DNA of 13,944 bases from contig JAKBJA010000041.1 of assembly GCA_021836225.1 (NCBI GenBank), forward strand, positions 2,064-16,007, read 5' to 3'. The position numbers were made by a program, and so were the translations under genes. The DNA is from Pseudomonadota bacterium (GTDB taxonomy: Bacteria > Pseudomonadota > Gammaproteobacteria > Burkholderiales > Thiobacillaceae). The notes beneath the pieces are model-generated. The model saw only the letters and a list, made by a program, of their open reading frames with translations. It ran no database searches and was not told the DNA's origin. The number at the start of each line of letters is the position of its first letter. Position 1 is the stretch's first letter. Shown piece after piece: positions 7,025 through 13,944 of this stretch.

Positions 7025-7559
7025 GGATAGACAAGCCCTTCTGAAAAAATGGACGCCGAGTCCGCTAACCCTGATTTTACTGGGTTTGATCGTCTGGCTG
7101 TGGTTTCGTCCGCCGGCCGACGTCAGCGAGGAGAATCGCCCCGCGCCGCCCTGGGCCGTGACCCTGCCGGATGGCCGGACGCTGAGCAGCGACGACCTCA
7201 AGGGCAAGGTCGTGCTGGTGAACTTCTGGGCGACCTGGTGCCCCTACTGCCGCAAGGAAAAGCCGGTGATCGACCGCTTCTGGAAGGACACGCGCGACAA
7301 GGGCTTCGAGGTCATCTCGATCAGCGTCGACGACACGCCTGAAAAAATCGCCGCCTGGATGCAGGACAAGGGCTATGCCTTCATGGCCGCACCAACCAAT
7401 GCCTCGGTGGCGGCAGCATTCGGCAATGTAAAAAGCGTGCCGACCTCGTTCATTGTCGATACTGACGGACATATCCGCCACAAGATCGCCGGGCAGGTGC
7501 ATTATCCCCGACTGGAAAAACTTGTCGCCCCCCTGCTCCCCCAGGCCAGACAGCCATGA
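7023..7559 (+). CDS. Membrane-anchored TlpA-family thiol-disulfide oxidoreductase
   Basis: A 178-residue thioredoxin-fold protein with a basic N-terminus and one uncleaved-looking membrane segment (residues about 14-28), placing the rest in the periplasm. The active site is WATWCPYC with Cys73 and Cys76, and the cis-proline loop SVPTSF has Pro140. NFWATWCPYCRKEKP matches the AhpC/TSA-Redoxin TlpA/ResA group, which usually reduces apocytochrome c or other envelope thiols. The specific partner here is unknown. The ATG at 7023 is the only start that keeps the membrane anchor, but there is no obvious Shine-Dalgarno and the codon overlaps the hemJ start on the other strand. The stop overlaps the slyX start as ATGA, so slyX is coupled to it. 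Confidence 0.9.
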   Translation: MDRQALLKKWTPSPLTLILLGLIVWLWFRPPADVSEENRPAPPWAVTLPDGRTLSSDDLKGKVVLVNFWATWCPYCRKEKPVIDRFWKDTRDKGFEVISISVDDTPEKIAAWMQDKGYAFMAAPTNASVAAAFGNVKSVPTSFIVDTDGHIRHKIAGQVHYPRLEKLVAPLLPQARQP

Positions 7560-7789
7560 CCGAATTACCCGACAGCCTTGCGGCCTGGGCACAGGCCCGC
7601 CTCACCGAACTCGAAACCAAGCTCGCCTTCGCCGAAGACCTGCTCGAAACGCTCAACCAGACGGTGGTCCGCCAGCAGGGGCAGATCGACTCATTGCAGC
7701 AGCAGCTTCGCCTGCTGCATCAGCAACTGCAGGACGCGCTGCCGGACGAGGCGCGCACCCCGCGCGACGAGATACCGCCGCATTATTGA
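7556..7789 (+). CDS. slyX: SlyX family protein
   Basis: A 77-residue predicted coiled-coil protein. Residues about 15-63 show a heptad pattern rich in Leu, Gln and Glu, including ELETKLAFAEDLLETLNQ (18-35) and the core QTVVRQQGQI (35-44). The end DEIPPHY is the family's diagnostic C-terminus. The function of SlyX is not established. The start overlaps the upstream thioredoxin stop by 4 bases. The stop is only 6 bases from the end of the convergent YhcH-family gene, leaving no room for a separate terminator between them. Confidence 0.93.
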   Translation: MTELPDSLAAWAQARLTELETKLAFAEDLLETLNQTVVRQQGQIDSLQQQLRLLHQQLQDALPDEARTPRDEIPPHY

Positions 7790-7795
7790 GTCGCA

Positions 7796-8251
7796 TCAAT
7801 CCGGCTGCACGGCGATCTTCACCACCACTTTGCGTATCCAGCCCGCACTCGCCAGCGGGGCATGCGCATCGTCGGGGAAGAACAGGCAGAACGATCCTGG
7901 CGGTGTGGCGATCCAGCTCGATGGGGCGTCGTTGAAAAACCGGATGTCGCGCGCCTCGTCATAATCCGTTTCCGGTTTCACGCATTCGTCCAGCGACTTC
8001 CAGCCCATTTCGTCGACGCCCTCGAGCACCAGCTGGATGTCGATGTAGTGGCGATGACATTCCAGTTTTGCTTCCGCCCGCGAGCGGCCCGGGCAGGCCT
8101 CGACGATGGCGAACAGCTGCTCACCCTGAATCGTGTGCATTCCAGGTTCCAGCGCGCCCAGATCGGTGCTGCGCAGGAATTCGAAGGCCTTCGCAAAAAG
8201 CGGGTGCAATGTGAGGTAACGGCTGGAACGGCTGAGGGTGTCGAGAATCAT
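7796..8251 (-). CDS. YhcH/YjgK/YiaL family protein (cupin-like, DUF386)
   Basis: A 151-residue protein of the YhcH/YjgK/YiaL family, a beta-sandwich fold related to cupins. Some members are implicated in handling sugars such as sialic acid or in anomer conversion. Conserved elements are MILDTL at the N-terminus, ECHRHYIDIQLVLEG (residues 64-78) with candidate metal ligands His66 and His68, and FFPDDAHAP (124-132) with His130. The ATG at 8251 is chosen because MILDTL is the family N-terminus; the frame stays open upstream but without family similarity. No sugar transport or catabolic genes are nearby, so the physiological substrate cannot be guessed. A reasonable sigma-70-type promoter lies about 30-60 bases upstream. 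Confidence 0.9.
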   Translation of the reverse strand: MILDTLSRSSRYLTLHPLFAKAFEFLRSTDLGALEPGMHTIQGEQLFAIVEACPGRSRAEAKLECHRHYIDIQLVLEGVDEMGWKSLDECVKPETDYDEARDIRFFNDAPSSWIATPPGSFCLFFPDDAHAPLASAGWIRKVVVKIAVQPD

Positions 8252-8282
8252 GGGAAATGAATACCAGATGAGCGAGACGCTG

Positions 8283-8311
8283 ATTATGCGGCGGCGATCG
8301 GCTGCCGTCAG
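8283..8311 (-). promoter_or_regulatory. Candidate sigma-70 promoter for the YhcH-family gene
   Basis: Read leftward, CTGACG (8311 to 8306) and CATAAT (8288 to 8283) are separated by 17 bases. They match the -35 and -10 consensus at four and five of six positions. A start of transcription near 8276 would leave a leader of about 25 bases before the ATG at 8251. The call rests on motif match and position only. Confidence 0.45.
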
Positions 8312-8339
8312 CCCATCGTCATTTCTGTAGCTGAACGGC

Positions 8340-8367
8340 TTGTTTTTGCTCCCGCTCGAACTAGAGT
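8340..8367 (+). promoter_or_regulatory. Candidate promoter for the cytochrome c gene
   Basis: TTGTTT (8340-8345) and TAGAGT (8362-8367) are separated by 16 bases in the 168-base divergent gap. They would give a leader of about 45 bases ending in a strong ribosome site, GGAGG at 8410-8414. The -10 match is only moderate. The rest of the gap shows an A-run near 8391-8397 and nothing else I recognise. Confidence 0.35.
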
Positions 8368-8419
8368 GAATGAGCAGGTTTGCCTTACCCAAAAAAACGC
8401 TTATTCAACGGAGGACAGT

Positions 8420-8866
8420 ATGAAACGAGAGCATGCAAAATTCCTGACGATTGCGGTGCTGATGATGATGGGAACAGGCGGCTTGGCATCGGCAGCCGAC
8501 AAAGCGCTCAAGGCGGATCTGGGCAAGCGCGAATATGAGAACAGTTGCGCGTTGTGCCATGGAAAGGATGGCAAGGGCACAGGCGCCATCAACGATCTGT
8601 TGAAGAAATCGCCGACCGATCTCACGACGCTGGCGAAAAGGAACAATGGTGTATTCCCTTTTGACCGCGTCTATGCGGTGGTCGACGGGCGCGTGACAGT
8701 GAGGGCGCACGGCGACCGGGACATGCCCGCGTGGGGCGATCGCTATAGCAGCGATTCCGTGAAGGCGGCCGAGTATTACATGGACGTGCCCTATGACGCG
8801 GAGATGTATGCGCGCAGCCGCATCCTGTCCCTGATCGATTACCTGAATCGCGTCCAGGTAAAATAG
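8420..8866 (+). CDS. Periplasmic monohaem cytochrome c
   Basis: A 148-residue precursor with a Sec signal peptide (basic MKREHAK, hydrophobic core, cleavage after LASA near residue 25). The mature class I cytochrome has one haem site CALCH (Cys43, Cys46, His47) in the context YENSCALCHGKDGKGTG (39-55), and a likely axial Met102 in DMPAWG. RVYAVVDGR and VRAHGDRDMP (94-103) are shared with a family of small proteobacterial cytochromes often annotated simply as c-type cytochrome. It presumably shuttles electrons in the periplasm; no oxidase, reductase or maturation gene adjoins it. The ATG at 8420 has an ideal GGAGG five bases upstream. The gene stands alone between a candidate promoter and a terminator, so it is probably monocistronic. 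Confidence 0.93.
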   Translation: MKREHAKFLTIAVLMMMGTGGLASAADKALKADLGKREYENSCALCHGKDGKGTGAINDLLKKSPTDLTTLAKRNNGVFPFDRVYAVVDGRVTVRAHGDRDMPAWGDRYSSDSVKAAEYYMDVPYDAEMYARSRILSLIDYLNRVQVK

Positions 8867-8882
8867 CCCTTTTGCCCCGTAT

Positions 8883-8909
8883 GACGCCCGCGAGCGGGCG
8901 TCTTTGTTT
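8883..8909 (+). terminator. Rho-independent terminator of the cytochrome c gene
   Basis: An 8-base-pair GC-rich stem, GACGCCCG (8883-8890) paired with CGGGCGTC (8895-8902), has a CGAG loop and is followed directly by TTTGTTT (8903-8909). It lies 16 bases after the cytochrome stop codon. Confidence 0.85.
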
Positions 8910-8918
8910 GGTCTCAGG

Positions 8919-8942
8919 GGCCCGCCGGGAAGCGGGCGGGCC
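8919..8942 (-). repeat. GC-rich inverted repeat downstream of ettA
   Basis: GGCCCGCC (8919-8926) pairs with GGCGGGCC (8935-8942) around an 8-base spacer, 19 bases beyond the ettA stop. It could end leftward ettA transcription, but no run of Ts follows on that strand, so it may need Rho or act only as a 3' stabilising hairpin. Confidence 0.4.
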
Positions 8943-8961
8943 GAGCGCCTGTCGCGAGGGC

Positions 8962-10626
<1,665 letters not shown>

Positions 10627-10648
10627 GAATGAAAAATTCCTGAAAAGA

Positions 10649-10888
10649 TTATTGTTTGCTTGTGCCCGGGCACGCGTCGAACACGCAGCCATTGGCCGGA
10701 TTGCGGCTGACGTAGCTGCCGTCGGGGCATTGTTTGACGTCGGCCGCACAGACGATGGGGTCGTCAGGCATCGGCGGGGGCGGCGGTCCGGCCGGGGAAG
10801 GTTTGCCGGCGACGGGCTGGGCAGGGGAAGGCGTACCGCACCCGGCAAGTGTTAGCAGCAATGAAGCTGCGATCAGAACCTTGATCAC
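10649..10888 (-). CDS. Small proline-rich lipoprotein with a four-cysteine C-terminal domain
   Basis: A 79-residue predicted lipoprotein: a signal peptide with lipobox LAGC and lipid-modified Cys17, then a Pro/Gly/Ala-rich linker (residues 18-42) with a run of five prolines. A compact C-terminal module follows, with Cys47, Cys54, Cys68 and Cys73 in the pattern [14 protein letters not shown] then GCVFDACPG. Similar CxxD...CPDGS...C...CP tails occur in many small uncharacterised proteobacterial proteins; the function is unknown, and two disulfides are plausible. The start is GTG at 10888, which overlaps the upstream thioredoxin stop as GTGA, so expression is probably coupled to that gene. It lies 22 bases before ettA. 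The Gly at +1 of the lipobox cysteine does not suggest inner-membrane retention, so an outer-membrane location is inferred. Confidence 0.85.
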   Translation of the reverse strand: MIKVLIAASLLLTLAGCGTPSPAQPVAGKPSPAGPPPPPMPDDPIVCAADVKQCPDGSYVSRNPANGCVFDACPGTSKQ

Positions 10889-11379
10889 GACAATTCCCTG
10901 TCCAGCAGCGCCTTCAGCTTAACGAAATCGAGTTCGCCCAGCTTCTGTTCGAGGATGCGGCCGTCCTTGCCGATGATAAAGCTGGTGGGGGTGAGCTGCA
11001 CGTTGCCGAAGGCGCGGGCATGCGCGCCGTCGACGTCGAGCGCCACCGGGAACGGCAACTGCCGCGTCTGCACGAAGTTCAGCACATAGTTGGGCGGGTC
11101 GTAGCTCATCGCCACGGCGACGATTTCGAAGCCGCGCTCCTTGTATTGATTGTAGGTTTCGACCATGCCCGGCATTTCCTTGATGCAGCCGGGACACGAC
11201 GTCGCCCAGAAATTGACCAGCACGACCTTGCCGCGCAGATCGGCCAGGACGATGGGCTTGCCCTCCAGCGTGGTGAAGGTGGCGGCCGGCGCGCCAGGCT
11301 TGTCCATCAAGGCGTAGACCAGCGCGCCGAGGATGGCAAGGACGGCAACGGCAAGCAGCAGGGGTTTGGCAAATTTCAT
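10885..11379 (-). CDS. Membrane-anchored TlpA-family thiol-disulfide oxidoreductase
   Basis: A 164-residue protein with one N-terminal membrane segment (about residues 6-25) and a periplasmic thioredoxin fold. The active site is WATSCPGC (Cys62, Cys65) and the cis-proline loop is LTPTSF (Pro131). ALVYALMDKP marks the end of the anchor, and AVAMSYDPPNYV (88-99) is characteristic of a betaproteobacterial TlpA subgroup. It is probably a reductase of envelope disulfides. It differs clearly from the first TlpA-type protein in the window (CPGC against CPYC), so the two are likely not recent duplicates. The ATG at 11379 has a weak GGA upstream. The gene follows the gamma-carbonic anhydrase homologue by 15 bases, and its stop overlaps the start of the cysteine-rich lipoprotein. 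Confidence 0.92.
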   Translation of the reverse strand: MKFAKPLLLAVAVLAILGALVYALMDKPGAPAATFTTLEGKPIVLADLRGKVVLVNFWATSCPGCIKEMPGMVETYNQYKERGFEIVAVAMSYDPPNYVLNFVQTRQLPFPVALDVDGAHARAFGNVQLTPTSFIIGKDGRILEQKLGELDFVKLKALLDRELS

Positions 11380-11394
11380 CGGGATTCCACAGGG

Positions 11395-11934
11395 TTAAGC
11401 GTCTTGATACGACCGTGCCAGCGCGACATAGTGCTGCGCGGAATAGCTGAAGTAGGCGATTTCTTCCTCGGTCAGCGCCCGCACCAGCTTGGCGGGGCGT
11501 CCCAGATACAGATGGCCGGACTCGAGCACCTTGCCCTCCGGCACCAGCGAGCCGGCGCCCAGCAGCACATGTTTCTGCACCACCGCACGGTCGAGGATGA
11601 TACTGCCCATGCCGATCAGGCATTCGTCTTCGACCGTGCAGGCATGCAAAATCACGGTATGCCCGACGGTGACGCGCGCGCCGATGATGAGCGGCCCGCC
11701 CGCGGGATTGGCCGATGTCTTGTGCGACACGTGCAGCACGCTGTTGTCCTGGATGTTGCTCGCCTCGCCGACGGCAATCGAGTTGACGTCGCCGCGGATC
11801 ACCGCGCCCGGCCACACCGAGGCGTCGCGACCGAGGCTGACCTCCCCGATCACCGTGGCGCGCGCATGCACCCAGGCGCCAGCGGCGAGTTGCGGGTGAA
11901 TGCCCCGGTAGGGGGTGATGGGGTCAAAGGCCAT
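11395..11934 (-). CDS. yrdA: Gamma-carbonic anhydrase family protein (YrdA-like)
   Basis: A 179-residue left-handed beta-helix protein of hexapeptide repeats, forming trimers in this family. Candidate zinc ligands are His68 (NSVLHV), His92 (VTVGH) and His97 (ILHACT), in the correct gamma-class spacing, with Arg47 and Gln62 also conserved. The segments VIRGDVNSIAVG (46-57), GMGSIILD (108-115) and GAGSLVP (126-132) are strongly YrdA-like. Carbonic anhydrase activity of YrdA homologues is uncertain, so this is a family name rather than a proven reaction. The ATG at 11934 gives the family N-terminus (PYRGIHP); the upstream open frame lacks similarity. It is first in the operon with the thioredoxin, the lipoprotein and ettA, and divergent from prlC. 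Confidence 0.93.
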   Translation of the reverse strand: MAFDPITPYRGIHPQLAAGAWVHARATVIGEVSLGRDASVWPGAVIRGDVNSIAVGEASNIQDNSVLHVSHKTSANPAGGPLIIGARVTVGHTVILHACTVEDECLIGMGSIILDRAVVQKHVLLGAGSLVPEGKVLESGHLYLGRPAKLVRALTEEEIAYFSYSAQHYVALARSYQDA

Positions 11935-11973
11935 GGTTGTCGAGGGGTTGAAACGCAGAGAAACCGGGCCCAA

Positions 11974-11981
11974 ATTATAAT
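11974..11981. promoter_or_regulatory. Symmetric -10 element in the yrdA-prlC divergent gap
   Basis: The palindrome ATTATAAT contains a perfect TATAAT on both strands: rightward at 11976-11981 and leftward from 11979 to 11974. Rightward use would give prlC a leader of about 65 bases; leftward use would give yrdA about 33. A TTGAAA at 11948-11953 is 22 bases from the rightward box, too far for a normal -35, and no good leftward -35 is seen. The rest of the 118-base gap holds only the GAGAG ribosome site of prlC (12041-12045). Confidence 0.5.
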
Positions 11982-12052
11982 CGCTGTGCGTTGCCGCTTT
12001 GCCTCCGCGTGCCTGCCCCCTTTTTGTGCGTCCTCTTTGTGAGAGATTTACC

Positions 12053-13944
12053 ATGACTACCCCGATGGACACCAACCCCCTGCTCGATTTCTCCGGTCTG
12101 CCACGTTTCGCCGAATTCAAGCCCGACTGCGTCACCCCCGCCATCGACCAGCTGCTGGCCGACGCCCGCGCGGCGGTGGCGCGCGCCGAAGCCGCCGATA
12201 CGCCCGCCGAGTGGGACGCCTTCGTCGCCCCGCTCGACGATGCGAACGAGAAGCTGGGCCGCGCCTGGGGCCAGGTGTCGCACCTGCATTCGGTGATGGA
12301 CTCGCCCGAGCTGCGCGAGGTCTACAACGCCAACCTGCCGAAGATCACCATCTTCTACGCTGAACTGGGGCAGAACGAGGCGCTGTTTGCCAAATACAAG
12401 GCGCTGAAGGCCAGCCCCGGCTACGCCGCGCTGTCGGGTACGCGCAAGAAGATCATCGACAACGAGTTGCGCGACTTCCGTCTCGGCGGCGCCGAGCTGC
12501 CGGCGGACAAGAAGGCGCGCTTCATGCAGGTGCAGGAGGAACTGGCGCAGCTTTCCGCCAAGTTCGAGGAAAATCTGCTCGATGCCACCAATGAGTTCGG
12601 GCTCTTCATCGACGACGCTTCGCAACTGGCCGGCATTCCTGACGACGTGCAGGCGATGATGAAGGCCGCTGCCGAGGCCGATGGAAAATCAGGCTGGAAG
12701 ATCACCCTGCACATGCCCTCCTACCTGCCGGTGATGCAGTACGCAAATAACCGCGAGTTGCGCGAGCAGGTCTACCGCGCCTACGTCACCCGCGCCTCCG
12801 AATTCCCCCCGGCCACGGCATCCGGGGACACGGGCGAAGCAAAGTGGGACAACACCCCGCTGATCGGCAGCATCCTCAGGCTGCGGCGCGAGGCCGCCGA
12901 ACTGCTCGGCTTCAAGAGTTACGCCGAGGTGTCGCTGGCAGCCAAGATGGCCGACACCCCGGCTGAAGTGCTGAAATTCCTCGACGAACTCGGCGCCCGC
13001 GCCCGCCCCTACGCCGAGAAGGACTATGCCGAGCTGAAGGCCTTCGCCCGCGACGAGCTGGGCCTCCCAGACCTGCAGGCCTGGGACACCACCTACGTGT
13101 CGGAAAAACTCAGTGTCGCCCGCTACAGTTTCTCCGATCAGGAAGTGAAGCAGTATTTCCCCGAGCCGCGCGTGCTGGCCGGCCTGTTCAAGCTGATCGA
13201 GACGCTCTACGGCCTGCACGTGCGTGAGGACAAGGCGCCGGTGTGGCACCCGGACGTCAAGTTCTACACGCTCACCGACCACGGCGGCCAGCGCGTCGGC
13301 CAGTTCTACCTCGACCTTTACGCGCGCGCCTCCAAGCGCGGCGGCGCCTGGATGGACGACGTCATCACCCGCCGCAAAACGGCTGACGGCATCCAGACCC
13401 CGGTGGCCTATCTCAACTGCAACTTCTCCGGGCCGGTGGGCGACAAACCTGCGCTGTTCACCCACGACGAAGTCATTACCCTGTTCCACGAGACTGGCCA
13501 CGGCCTGCACCATCTGCTGACGCAGATCGAGGAACTGGGCGTGTCCGGCATCAACGGCGTCGAGTGGGATGCGGTCGAACTGCCGAGCCAGTTCATGGAA
13601 AACTTCTGCTGGGAATGGGACGTGCTGAAGCACATGACGTCGCACGTCGACAGCGGCGAACCCTTGCCCAGGGAGTTGTTCGACAAGATGCTGGCGGCGA
13701 AGAACTTCCAGTCCGGCCTGCAGACGCTGCGCCAGATCGAGTTCGCCAGCTTCGACATGCACCTGCACGACGACTTCGATCCCAACGGCCCCCGCACTGC
13801 GCAGGACTTGATCGACGACATCCGCAAGAAAGTCGCGGTCATCATCCCGCCGGCCTACAACCGCTTCCCCAACAATTTCTCGCACATCTTCGCCGGCGGC
13901 TACGCGGCCGGCTACTACAGCTACAAGTGGGCGGAAGTGCTGTC
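12053..13944 (+). CDS. prlC: Oligopeptidase A, M3 family zinc metallopeptidase (3' end cut by window)
   Basis: The first 630 codons of an enzyme usually about 680 residues long; the frame is open to the window edge. Oligopeptidase A degrades short peptides in the cytoplasm, including cleaved signal peptides. The zinc site is HETGH (His479, Glu480, His483) in the context LFHETGHGLHHLL, with the third ligand probably Glu509 in WDAVELPSQFMEN. Other family blocks are KWDNTPLIG, VWHPDVKFY, FYLDLYAR, KRGGAWMDD and the substrate-binding GGYAAGYYSY near the C-terminal edge. The ATG at 12053 has GAGAG eight bases upstream; a second in-frame ATG four codons later is a possible alternative. It is divergent from yrdA. 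The missing part is about 50 residues. Confidence 0.96.
   Translation, partial: MTTPMDTNPLLDFSGLPRFAEFKPDCVTPAIDQLLADARAAVARAEAADTPAEWDAFVAPLDDANEKLGRAWGQVSHLHSVMDSPELREVYNANLPKITIFYAELGQNEALFAKYKALKASPGYAALSGTRKKIIDNELRDFRLGGAELPADKKARFMQVQEELAQLSAKFEENLLDATNEFGLFIDDASQLAGIPDDVQAMMKAAAEADGKSGWKITLHMPSYLPVMQYANNRELREQVYRAYVTRASEFPPATASGDTGEAKWDNTPLIGSILRLRREAAELLGFKSYAEVSLAAKMADTPAEVLKFLDELGARARPYAEKDYAELKAFARDELGLPDLQAWDTTYVSEKLSVARYSFSDQEVKQYFPEPRVLAGLFKLIETLYGLHVREDKAPVWHPDVKFYTLTDHGGQRVGQFYLDLYARASKRGGAWMDDVITRRKTADGIQTPVAYLNCNFSGPVGDKPALFTHDEVITLFHETGHGLHHLLTQIEELGVSGINGVEWDAVELPSQFMENFCWEWDVLKHMTSHVDSGEPLPRELFDKMLAAKNFQSGLQTLRQIEFASFDMHLHDDFDPNGPRTAQDLIDDIRKKVAVIIPPAYNRFPNNFSHIFAGGYAAGYYSYKWAEVL

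Noticed and set aside
8867..8961. Possible small RNA between the cytochrome c gene and ettA, because two hairpins occur there
   Set aside because: The first hairpin is a normal terminator and the second is a plain 3' hairpin; I see no promoter in the 95-base gap.
12689..13885. Long open frame of 398 codons on the minus strand
   Set aside because: It is entirely antisense to prlC, has no recognisable domain, and its composition is what a GC-rich gene produces in its complementary frame.

Overview
The window looks like ordinary core chromosome of a GC-rich betaproteobacterium, probably in or near the Nitrosomonadales (Thiobacillus- or Sulfuricella-like). That assignment is an inference from the protein sequences, from the yggS/proC cluster lying back to back with pilT/pilU, and from the HemJ-type protoporphyrinogen oxidase; no rRNA or other marker is present to confirm it. 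Genes are packed tightly, often with 4-base start/stop overlaps, and no intergenic gap reaches 300 bases. I see no insertion sequence, prophage, CRISPR array, tRNA or rRNA.

Layout. Positions 1-3059 hold a leftward operon: yggS (PLP homeostasis), proC (proline synthesis), yggT (membrane protein), yggU (DUF167) and a dynamin-like GTPase cut by the window's left edge. Divergent from it, pilT and pilU (3108-5289) encode the two type IV pilus retraction ATPases and end at a long perfect-palindrome terminator. Convergent to them are an RlmL-type rRNA methyltransferase and hemJ (leftward, 5355-7024). The hemJ start codon physically overlaps the start codon of a rightward membrane-anchored TlpA-type thioredoxin, which is translationally coupled to slyX (7023-7789).

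Next come a leftward YhcH/YjgK/YiaL-family gene and a divergent, well-expressed-looking monohaem cytochrome c (8420-8866) with its own terminator. A second leftward operon (11934-8962) carries a gamma-carbonic anhydrase homologue (yrdA), a second TlpA-type thioredoxin, a small cysteine-rich lipoprotein and the translation factor ettA. The right end is the M3 metallopeptidase prlC, divergent from yrdA and cut by the window edge about 50 residues short of its expected C-terminus.

Functionally the region mixes housekeeping (proline, PLP, haem, rRNA modification, translation), twitching motility, and cell-envelope redox chemistry (two TlpA proteins, one cytochrome c, one four-cysteine lipoprotein). 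I did not find a clearly novel system. The best leads are the overlapping divergent start codons at 7022-7025, the thioredoxin/cysteine-lipoprotein pair at 10649-11379, and the dynamin-like GTPase attached to the yggS-proC operon.
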